Source of the DNA: Onchocerca lupi
Taxonomy: Eukaryota; Nematoda; Chromadorea; Rhabditida; Onchocercidae
DNA length: 64,000 nucleotides
Assembly (NCBI GenBank): GCA_028564675.1
Contig: JAOVVO010000266.1
Span: 35,698 to 99,697 of the forward strand
Direction: 5' to 3'
Shown here: piece after piece, positions 51,601-59,857 of the stretch
Layout: each line of letters begins with the position of its first letter
Numbering within the stretch: the stretch's first letter is position 1
Program-made: the position numbers and the translations under genes
Notes under the pieces: model-generated
Seen by the model: the letters and a program-made list of their open reading frames with translations, nothing else
Told to the model about the DNA's origin: nothing
Database searches by the model: none

Positions 51601-54600
51601 ACATGAATTACAACGAGGTGAGCAACTAAATGGCAGTTAAAAAATTGATAGAAAATCATTAAGAATTTCACACATTATTAGAAAGACAAGAGACAAAAAG
51701 TTGTCTCGTTTTTTTTTTGGAACGTAGAAAATCCCATCCTGTAAGCACTTTAGATAGCAAATCCTACTAAAATTTAGTATTACTACAACTGCTATATGAA
51801 TAACTCTTCCGGAAGCTTTCTTCTCATTCTCTTCCAAAAATCAGAAAATTGATCCAAGAGCTCTAAATTTGACTGTAGGCCTTAGATAAAATAATATATA
51901 ATGTAAATGAAAACTACTAAGTAGTTGGATCATTGCGAAAGTAATTAAAATTTCATATTTAGATTAAACAACTGGAGAGCATGCAGTTAACTAATCTGAG
52001 CAGTCTGACAATCCTCTCACTCACTGGAAATAAAATTTCTACGATTAAAAGTGATTTTATGCCACAAGCCGAGAATCTTCGATATCTTTATCTGGGTAAT
52101 AATAATTTGGAAACCATCGAGGCGGGAGTACTGCATCAATTCAAACAAGTCCAAGTAAAAACTTTATGTATTTCTTGCAAAAATGAAACAAAAAACTACT
52201 CCAGTTATAAAACTACTGAAAAACCTTGTTATTTATTAAAAGTGTGATTTATTCTATGCCCTGCGAGGAAGTTACAAAAACATTCCCGACAAAAAAAAGA
52301 ATCATAGAAAAATTAAAATTTTTTACTCAAGCCAAATTGTTTAACGTTTAACGATTGTTTATTGTTATTGCTTCAGGTCATCGATATGAGTTACAACTAC
52401 TTCACTAAGATAACAGGCGATATGTTTTCTGGCCTGGAACATCTACAACATCTCAATCTCGAAGGCAATCAAATAAAGGTTACTGCCGAAATCACATTTT
52501 CTATACATTATTTAATGAAAAGAATATTGTGCCAGAATGCTAAGTACGAAATTTGGAGTTAGTCCTCAAAAAAAAAAAAAAAAAAAAAAAAAGAAAAAAG
52601 TTGCAATTCGATTCCACTATATTAACACGTACTGAAAATTAAGTTTCAGGATATAGCATCCGGAGCATTTGCAACGACACCACTACTGCTATTATGGCTA
52701 CGAAATAACTGTTTGGGATCCGTATCACCAAATTTGTTCCAAGGTACACCATTTCTACGGCAAGTATCTCTTGCCAATAACAATATCAGGACAATAGAGG
52801 TAATATAATTTTAGCATCAATTTAGATTATCTTTAACAGCTTCGAAAAAATATCATTCGTCTTTATGGTTTTGACATTTACACTGCTGAGAACTTTTTGC
52901 GAGATCTGAAGCAAATATTAACCCTCGTATTTTTAAAACTTATTTAAACAGAATCAAATTAGAATGTTTTAGCCCTTGAGCTTCGCGCATCTAGCTAATT
53001 TGCATACCCTGGACTTGTCGCATAATAAAATATACACCATCGAACCAAGTGCCATTATTGGTTCCGATTACTTGATGGTCAGATTACAAGGTTTGTTTCA
53101 TCAGCAAACTTAAAGAATTCTGCTAATGGATTAATAAATGGTTAGAAAGTAACTACTGAACCAAAAAATCTATGGTTTTTTTCATATCAGAGATACTGTA
53201 TTCGCTCGAAAAAGAAGTTTCAAACGTTGGAAGATGAAGGTTTAGAATGATAAATGATATTTAGCACTCAAATAACACTTTGAATTTCATTGATTTTATC
53301 TAGAAAATCCGATGGTTTGCTTACAAGATGGTTTTCACGTAATGAATGGCAAAGATGCAATAAACCTTACAACAGAGCCCAATTTAATCTGTCAAACAAA
53401 TTACACGCATAATTTGGAAGATGTATGCCCTAAAAACAGCAATGTGCCACAACCGCCACTGTGTTGCTTGAAGTCTATACCAAGTATTTTTCTTTAAAAA
53501 TTACAACTTTAGCAGACAAACTCAATAAATAAACAGTTTCTTTCATGATCCCGATTTTATGGAGAAAATGTGAAAATCTTACCATGGAAAAATTCCTAAA
53601 CCATCAAAAAATTTTTCGATTCATTTACAGAAATTGACGGAACAATTTCAACGTTACCTTCGGAAACAATAACAATAATAGCAACAACAACTGCAGCAAC
53701 ACATGAATTTTTAAATATTCACCCAAACGGTATTCACAGCAAGAAATTCAACACTGAAAGATTTCTGCGTCTTTCACAACGACCTACCGGATATCGAACA
53801 TCATCTTTTCTACGATATCGTTTACCGACACAATCAAAACCCGCCGACACTGCTCTGTTTGGTAAAAGTTCCAGTCGTGAAACAACTCAAGTAAGCATTA
53901 CAATAAATAAATCTAGATAGAATAACTAATTGAGTAGGCATGTAAGTTATTTGCAGATAAAGTTAAAATTTTGGAAGGAAATTGAGCAAAAATGATTTTA
54001 AACCAGCATAGGGCAAACAATAATTGCGCAATTTTTAGAAAATTTTCGAATAAGAGTGTAAATATCTTTACCAGGCTGGACGATCTTTACGATTAGACAA
54101 ACATTTGGAGGAAATTCGGGCTCAGTTGCCACCTTATGTACGCATGCAATCGAAAGATAAAGGGGAATTCGTGGAATTTATGTCAGATAGTCATGTAGAT
54201 TCAGTGCAAACACAGGATCATAAACAGCAATAATTCCCAGATTTTCTATGCTATAATCATAAAACTTCAAAAAACGGAGCGAAACAAAAAGGTGCTAATA
54301 AATTTTCATTTTATGGTCCACAAATTTCTTCATCTTTGTGTTTCAAGTCGCATGCGTATTATGCTTCAGTAAATAATAAATTACTATAATATTTGAACCG
54401 TGGCACTATCATACATTCCGTGTAATGAAGAGTGGAGCATTAAATAAGTTTGCAAAGAAAAACTGTGCTGAAACCTGAATAAGGTATGACACATAATTAC
54501 GTGAAAAAAAAAAAAAAACTACAGATATATATGCTTTGTAAATAAATCCTACAGAAAAAAAAAAACTACAGATATATATGTAAAAAAATAAATCCGCAGA

Positions 54601-55068
54601 AAAAAAACTAACCATCTGAAGATATTGTTGATGATTGCAACATTGTTTCTTGAAGATCGTACGGAGTTGGAATTGGCTGATTTGGCAGTACGATATTAAG
54701 TTCAACCTGAATTTGGTTAAATTCACTCAAAAATAGAATCTGTTTCGCATTCTCCCTTAGAAAATGCAGATGCAAACTGAAAAACTAAAATTCCATTATG
54801 TCAGTATCATTTATGGGAAATGGATACCTCCTCTAAGAAGCAAACTACTTCAACTGCTATACCACTCCCATTGCTACGAGTAGACGAGAAAAATTTTTGA
54901 TCACTAATAAGTTGATCCATAAAAGCTGATATAGAAGAAATCAGACGCATGATTTGAAGAAACTGAAAATGATTAACCACAACTCGAATCTTCCACATCG
55001 GTTGTAATGCTACACTTACCTGAAAAGCAAAAGTACCAGGACCATTTCTTCCATTCTTCAACATTGGT

Positions 55069-55103
<35 letters not shown>

Positions 55104-58100
55104 CTTTTAACATAGAAAAAGGATTCGAAATATTTAAGCCCAAAAAATTTTGCAAAAACATATATTCACAAAAAAATGTATTCAAATTGTGCTTGAAATG
55201 AATTCCAAATATCCAACCTTCGTTGATTTTAAATTAAGAAGCGCATGAAAAGCAATATCAGCAAGCAAGGGTGTGCTTGATGTTCCCTCACCGAAATCTG
55301 TTTCTATCCAAAGCGGTGATGTAGTTATCCAAATCCGCTCAGCTAAATTGTTATATTTTAAATGACGAATCAAAAAATGAAATATCACAAAATTTTGTGG
55401 AAATTATCCATGTTTAAATCGCATAAGCAAATGAATAATTCATTTTTATTGCTCCGGATGTCGATCAGCAAGATAATTAGTCTCAAAGTAATGATACGTG
55501 GAAGGAAAAGAAAAAATATATTTTCCAGATTTTTTAAAGCCAGAAAGTTGTTTTGCACAGGGATTTTTGAACTGCAAATTTCGGAAATGTAATAAAAAGC
55601 ATGATTTTACCTTGGTCAATGTCCTCATACGAATTTTGATTCAGTTGAAAGATAAATTCTTTCAATTTTTCTTTGCTAACTAGCAGATCAATGCGATCGA
55701 TGAAATCGATTATATTAGGTGAAATCGATTTGAAAAATGAACTTGATTCATCGCCGGAAACTGCTTCACAATTGGTAGCCAGCAAAGTACTCATGCCTAT
55801 CACAATCCTACGTGCGAAACGCATATCCGATACAAACGGTTCTCTTAACGGTACTATTATCTGGAATTTTATCGGATTTGAAAACACTATGATCATTTTT
55901 ATGTTTTATTAGATAAATTTAAGAAATGATCGAAAATAGAAAAGCCGAAACAGTCATCAAACAAAATTTTCAAAATGACACATAAGGAAACAAAACTATG
56001 TTTGGAAAATTTCTGGATGTCTTTTTATAGCAAAGTATTCATCTGAAATCGTCTTTCCTTAGTTTCCAACTTCAACATATTGAAAATCAAGAAAAAACTG
56101 ATAAAAATCATTGTCTTTGATGAAACGATCGATTCATCTTAGTAGATATTTTTTATGTACCTTGGGCATAAGCAAATTGATGCGTAGAGAGGTTTTGGGT
56201 ATCTTTGTAACTTCACGCATTGCGTTAGAGATTTGCTGCAAATATAATTCTAATTGATTGAATAAAATTATATTTGAATCATGTTTTGAAAATCAGTGGA
56301 AAATTTTCAAAAAAATTATAGATAATTCCTAAACTTACTAAAGCATATTTAATGTCATCGATTACGAATAAGAGCCATCGAATCGTTCTTTGATCGATTA
56401 CGAGAAAAAATGGACCGAGTAAAAGATGTGTGATGTTTGAGGGCACTGAAAATCAATTGATCAAGATTCTGCATAAAAGTGATAATTAAATATAATTCGA
56501 AATGAACATTAACGACATAAAGCAACTCATCAAAGGCAAATTACTGATCACTATTTAATTATAATGAGTGGAAATATTGCCTGGGAAATTTTCAGATGTC
56601 GGATGATAAAAAGAAGCAAATTCGAGATGGAAAAGAGGAATATCGTTTCGTACTGCAGTACTTGATTTACGATCAGACATGAACAAATTAAACAATGCTT
56701 CTTTTTTGGAATTCATATCCGTTACACACTGAACAATAATATCATACATTCGTATTACGAAATTTTGAGACATTAATTTCGGCCACATATTAACTATTCG
56801 ATCTTGTTCACTGTCATCTACAAATGGAAATGAAAATGCAAAACAGCAAGTGAAAAATAAAACTTGAAACATGAGTGAGCCAAATGACTGCAATTAAAAG
56901 AAAAGTCAAATGATGAATCACTTTTCAACCCTCACCTCGATATTTAGTGTCCAAAGAAAAAGTGAATAATTCAAACCCAATTCAGTGCAAAGCTTTCGCA
57001 AGTGGAATTGCAATATTTTGTGGTTCCAGGCAGCACAATGATTTGCATCATCATATCGAATCCAATCACTGCGATCAGATATAGCGTTATTAGTTGGATA
57101 AAAATCAACAGACAACCGCAGCAAAGTAACTTGTAATGCACCACAAATAATGTCCCAATCCTCAGGATAATCTGGGAAGTTGATTAAATTAGTCAAAAAA
57201 ATTAGAATTAATAAACATTATATAAATACATGAGTTTAAATTAATCAACAAAAATTTAAACTCCAAAATCAAACAGAAATATGAAAAAAAAAATTTTAAG
57301 TTGCGCAAAACTACACTATTTACATTTCAAAAGTTACTGAACAAATGAAATTTATGTTACTAAAAACTTTTGAATAAAAGTTTCTCTTCCATAAAGATTA
57401 TTTAAAAAAAAAAAATGAAAAAAAAAGAGAAAAAGTAATACCATCTGAAGTTTGATTATCATCACAAAGATGAAGATCAATTTTGCCAATATAAACATGA
57501 TATGAAGTTCGTTCAAAATCAAAACTGCGAAATATATTTGAAACCGGAATTGAAGATGGTGATTTCCTCATTTGCAAGAGTTTCAAATCGATACGCTTTA
57601 ACAGCAAACGATTAAAAACGCAAAAAAATAAAAGATTTATAACAGATCTGACTATATGCAAAGCAAAAAAGCATGAATTTCACTCTTAGAGATGATGTAA
57701 AAAACAGCAAAAACTTTACAAATACCCAACCTGCATTTGTAACGTCGATACTTTCTTAGGAGCTGCTTTGATAATATTTATGATATGGTCGTAAAATGCG
57801 ATCGCAGATCGCACTTGCGGTAAAGTAGCAATCCATAAAATATTGTCTAATATTACTTGTATACGACCACCGAGAACGCTACCATCTAAAACGACTCTTT
57901 CAATTTTTTTTATTTAGTCCAACAATGTATCTTGGTCGCAATACAATCAAGGACTAAGACACAGATAAAATCACTATATTTGTTTCTTCCTTTTTTTTTT
58001 TTTTTTTAAAGATACCCAGTGATGAAAACTTTGATAAACTCGTACCAATAATGGATTTTTTCACACAGATTCTACTCTTTCCACTGCTAGTGATCAATCT

Positions 58101-59857
58101 TAATGGAGCATTTATAACATTCCCGGATAATTTAGCTTGCGCGGATGATTCGATGCGCAATAATTGCCATGTAACCTGAAAAATGATTGTTTATAAAACT
58201 AATAGAACATGAAATATTGTAAAAAAAAGTAGCTGCAAAGAATTAAATGGAAAATATTTGAACTAAAGATAAATTAAGGAGAACTTCTGGTTCTTATAAA
58301 TCATAAAGTAGAAAATCACCAAGTAATATTACAAAATATCTCGAAAAACAGACCATTTTAAATATCAGCAATCTATTGCTAGCTGTATCTGTAATTCGAG
58401 TATATCGCAAATCACTAACTGGTTGCCAATTCGGGCTTTTGCTTTCAACCGCCAACCTCGACAACTGAAAAGAAGACTTCATGACAAAAAATTTTCCAAA
58501 ACTTGCAAAAAAATTTTGTGATAAAATCATAGTTGATTATCAATGAATACAACATTCAGCAACTAACCGTAAGAGAACCTCGAAAAACACCAGAATCAAA
58601 ATTAATCTCTACTGAACTGACATAAAGTGACATTCCTTCTGTAACCCGATTAGCGAATCCATATGTTGAATCTCCAAAGGCACTGAAATAATATTTTGAA
58701 ATTCTGACAACCATCACGAATATTTCACTTAAAAATTAAACTATGTAAATCCTGGTAGTGAAGAAATTACCTCAAAGGATTTGATTCACAGCCAACAACT
58801 TCTTCTGAACTAAGTTCAACTTCTACCCGTACTTCATCAATAAACTGAAAACAGAAATTACGGTAAAACGGAAGATGAAATGCAAAGTAATATTTCCCCA
58901 AATGGAAAGATTTTGGTTTGAATTTGGTTGTTTTATTTCGAATGTGACCAGAATGACCGAATTTAATACTTGATATTTAAAAGAAGCAAATCTGATGAAA
59001 ACTGTAATATCAGAAAATTTAAGAGAATGATCAAAATGCTTTTTTTCAATTCTGCTAATTTTGGATTTCAAATGCGAAACCAAAAAATTACTAGTTGAAC
59101 TGGTTGTGATTTTAACTTCGTCCACGGAACCTTGATAGCTATTCTGTTGCAAATTGCCCGTTTTACTCGTAGCCACGTCGGTAATTCAAGTACCTGCAAA
59201 AAAATAAATGTATACACTGCTTTGCTTATGCTCAATTTATCATACTGTAAAATCGAGTGCCATAAAAGCCTTAAATGCACATAAATTTTTATATAAAACG
59301 ATAATAGAACGAAGATGCGAAGCTAAAAGTGGATGCTTATAGATGGAAGTAATGTAATAAATGTTCCTACTAGGTATTATTTCATTGTCATATGATTTTC
59401 AACTTAAAAAACTAAGACAATGGGATATGTTTGATAATCAACCAGTTCAAACCTTAGAATTATTCGATAAACAAACGTCAGAAACAGGAAGCTAGTTGTT
59501 TTTGCATTTTCAAGCTATTCCAGGGCAATTATCTTAGAAAAAATAAATGAAGCAATACAAGCGCATACTCAAAAAGAAAAAAACTAACTTCACTTAAAAC
59601 AGTTTCGTTTAACTCGATATTTTTTAGTTCTCCTTTACCACTCAAAATCTGCACACTGATCTGATCAGCTGTAATGTTTCGAACAAATCTGAAATTCGGA
59701 TGAAAGTGACACACCATTTCGTCAACATATTTTTTTGAAAGACTATATTCAGAAAAAGCTTACGAATCCAAAAAAGTTTAAAAAAGCTTTAAGAATATAT
59801 ATTGAGAAATTACTTTGAAAGATGCTTGATAATCTGATTCTTGATAATACTTGTCAT
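26060..59857 (-). CDS. BLTP3: Bridge-like lipid-transfer protein, UHRF1BP1/SHIP164 (BLTP3) family
   Basis: Chorein-type lipid-channel protein of endosomal or vesicle contact sites. 25 minus-strand exons: 59857-59814, 59688-59589, 59193-59092, 58844-58771, 58682-58568, 58464-58354, 58175-58046, 57885-57731, 57595-57442, 57171-56977, 56817-56581, 56445-56339, 56235-56161, 55860-55611, 55342-55218, 55019-54828, 54706-54613, 29128-28985, 28761-28657, 28212-28133, 27962-27874, 27346-27314, 27224-27059, 26711-26574, 26140-26060. All phases agree; about 1,031 residues, shorter than the vertebrate proteins as I recall them (~1,400). The N-terminus is diagnostic: MTSIIKNQIIKHLSK, then GKGELKNIELNE, VLELPTWLRVKRAICNR and VPWTKLKSQPVQL, followed by YGFANRVTEGM, NWQPVSDLRYTRITD and APLRLITSSGKSRI. 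The C-terminal exons carry alternating beta-strand-like segments (VPLNLKINLIDTQIIV). Start: the ATG of exon 1 matches the family. A 25.5-kb intron holds three genes on the other strand. Assignment of the 26-29 kb exons to this gene rests on phase and character, so a separate gene is possible but less likely. Confidence 0.85.
29602..29793 (+). pseudogene. Possible LRR-like coding remnant or unlinked exon
   Basis: An open stretch without a usable ATG reads TLSLGNNKLFTKIPSNVKL and then a basic, Asn/Thr-containing tail to a TAA after about 60 codons. The first part resembles one leucine-rich repeat. An acceptor-like CCCTTAG lies inside its 5' end. It may be a decayed fourth repeat gene or chance; I could not join it to another exon. 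Confidence 0.22.
31805..31818 (-). promoter_or_regulatory. DR2-type nuclear receptor element
   Basis: TGACCC-GG-TGACCT on the plus strand, i.e. AGGTCA N2 GGGTCA on the minus strand: two near-perfect hormone-receptor half-sites in direct orientation spaced by two bases. It lies 1.6 kb upstream of eLRR gene A in a locally GC-richer patch. Confidence 0.4.
32840..33145 (+). repeat. LTR-like promoter module, copy 2 (upstream of eLRR gene A)
   Basis: It begins with two near copies of AACATGTTT(A/G)TC(A/T)CCAAA (around 32854 and 32890). Then follow ACAGATAAATAAAGGGAGG (32921-32939), GGAGCGCCGGAAGGAT and a TATA box (TATATAAGG, 32996-33004). The order and spacing match copy 1 at 1723-1808, roughly 70 percent identical by eye. 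It may serve as the promoter of gene A, whose ATG is about 420 bases downstream. Confidence 0.4.
32996..33004 (+). promoter_or_regulatory. TATA box upstream of eLRR gene A
   Basis: TATATAAGG in a GC-richer context within the repeat module described above; the most TATA-like sequence upstream of the gene A start codon. Confidence 0.45.
33426..39902 (+). CDS. Transmembrane extracellular leucine-rich-repeat protein (eLRR gene A)
   Basis: Type I membrane eLRR protein, probably of apical epithelial matrix as for C. elegans LET-4/EGG-6 (inference). 15 exons: 33426-33644, 34257-34454, 34526-34614, 35369-35546, 36149-36328, 36479-36598, 36699-36792, 36935-37195, 37326-37535, 37627-37847, 37962-38087, 38331-38582, 38806-39045, 39264-39432, 39679-39902; phases all agree, 926 residues. 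A signal peptide (about 1-22, MVISASRQLILLTIFAYYVT) and a cysteine cap (CTCNDKF) precede LRRs spread over exons 2-8 (LDLSDNCL, LDLSHNAI, LDLGHNNI, LDLSSNLI). DNPLHCDEKLDWL begins the C-terminal cap. A stalk of about 350 residues then has repeated P-rich ISK(L/I)P...RG segments. The transmembrane helix is assembled across the last intron (LLLGFVGAASIAVLGLICVY), with a basic stop-transfer MKRKR and a tail of about 55 residues. By position it could correspond to C44H4.1, but I cannot confirm orthology. Confidence 0.88.
41740..41769. repeat. 10-bp inverted repeat
   Basis: GTATGGTTTT (41740-41749) and AAAACCATAC (41760-41769) are exact complements around a 10-base loop. No flanking duplication was seen. 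Confidence 0.6.
42500..42570 (+). repeat. Imperfect TAC/CTA and CAACTG trinucleotide tract upstream of gene B
   Basis: Runs of CTACTACTACTA, ATTACTACTACTG and CAACTGCAACTGCA lie immediately 5' of the first in-frame ATG of gene B. Simple-sequence DNA. Confidence 0.65.
42619..48225 (+). CDS. Transmembrane extracellular leucine-rich-repeat protein (eLRR gene B)
   Basis: eLRR membrane protein, candidate LET-4-type epithelial matrix organiser (inference from domain order and position next to a secreted paralogue). Exons: 42619-43530, 44107-44233, 44597-44799, 45196-45471, 46305-46506, 46672-46937, 47098-47690, 48009-48225; phases all agree. From 42619 it is 931 residues; from the ATG at 42949, 821. 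The hydrophobic signal segment (FIGSFILFISTLQVSLAC) is far from the first ATG, so the later start is likelier, still giving a basic n-region of nearly 40 residues. A cysteine cap (CPEIVRSICHCDD) precedes LRRs (LDLSYNSI, LDLSNNSI, LDLTGNYL, LYLGENRI, LDLSNNEL, DLSGNKL). A C-cap starts ENPLVCSERV. After a Ser/Thr/Asn-rich stalk of about 280 residues comes a TM helix (APSVIILICLSTVAIVMAAV) with a short tail KHRRLQIYHDSM. AATAAA follows at 48255. Confidence 0.86.
45662..45696 (+). repeat. Long poly(A) tract
   Basis: About 35 consecutive A bases inside an intron of gene B. Simple homopolymer, likely length-variable. Confidence 0.85.
48255..48260 (+). terminator. eLRR gene B polyadenylation signal
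   Basis: AATAAA about 30 bases after the stop codon. Confidence 0.6.
48261..50645. other. Intergenic region between eLRR genes B and C
   Basis: AT-rich, T-run near 48,536-48,552. A GC-richer patch at about 50,275-50,360 (GGCGGCGACC, CCCGCCCC) may be the gene C promoter. Open frames here are short and unconvincing. Confidence 0.5.
50646..54233 (+). CDS. Secreted extracellular leucine-rich-repeat protein (eLRR gene C, SYM-1-like)
   Basis: Secreted eLRR-only protein, probably apical matrix of epidermis as for C. elegans SYM-1 (inference). Exons: 50646-50870, 51042-51320, 51471-51617, 51963-52154, 52377-52478, 52650-52799, 52973-53090, 53304-53483, 53631-53890, 54075-54233; phases all agree, 603 residues. 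A clear signal peptide (MTQYRVILFFYAFANCALAF) is followed by a cysteine cap (CPTFLKNQTTCSCF) and about a dozen LRRs, starting IGRNAFRNLRIKKLILDNNR and continuing with LSLTGNKI, LYLGNNNL, IDMSYNYF, LNLEGNQI and LDLSHNKI. A C-cap begins ENPMVCLQDG with further cysteines (CPKNSN, CCLK). The remaining 140 residues are Thr-rich then basic and contain no transmembrane helix, unlike genes A and B. The segment IGRNAFRNLRIKKLILDNNR with FRGLESVMLELSISKNKLT is close to what I recall of SYM-1, but orthology is not proven. Confidence 0.88.
54297..54302 (+). terminator. eLRR gene C polyadenylation signal
   Basis: AATAAA about 65 bases after the stop codon. Gene C ends about 380 bases from the opposing BLTP3 exon at 54613. 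Confidence 0.55.
54504..54610. repeat. Two-and-a-part tandem repeat abutting a BLTP3 splice donor
   Basis: Units of about 45-50 bases, each an A-run plus ACTACAGATATATATG, then AATAAATCC and (T)ACAG or GCAG. Copy 1 is about 54504-54554, copy 2 about 54555-54600, and a partial third copy (AAAAAAACTA) ends in the minus-strand GTTAGT donor of the giant intron. Confidence 0.7.
55073..55102 (+). repeat. Long poly(T) tract in a BLTP3 intron
   Basis: About 29 consecutive T bases; upstream of the BLTP3 exon at 54828-55019 on the minus strand it could act as an extended polypyrimidine-poor A-run. Simple homopolymer. Confidence 0.8.
56446..56580 (-). other. Segment beside a GC-AG intron in the BLTP3 gene
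   Basis: The exon 56581-56817 ends FP with one leftover base and is followed on the minus strand by GCAATA. The next exon starts after TTTTCAG at 56446. Phase 1 joins to give VPSNITHLLLGPFF; no GT donor is available before an in-frame stop. Confidence 0.55.
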
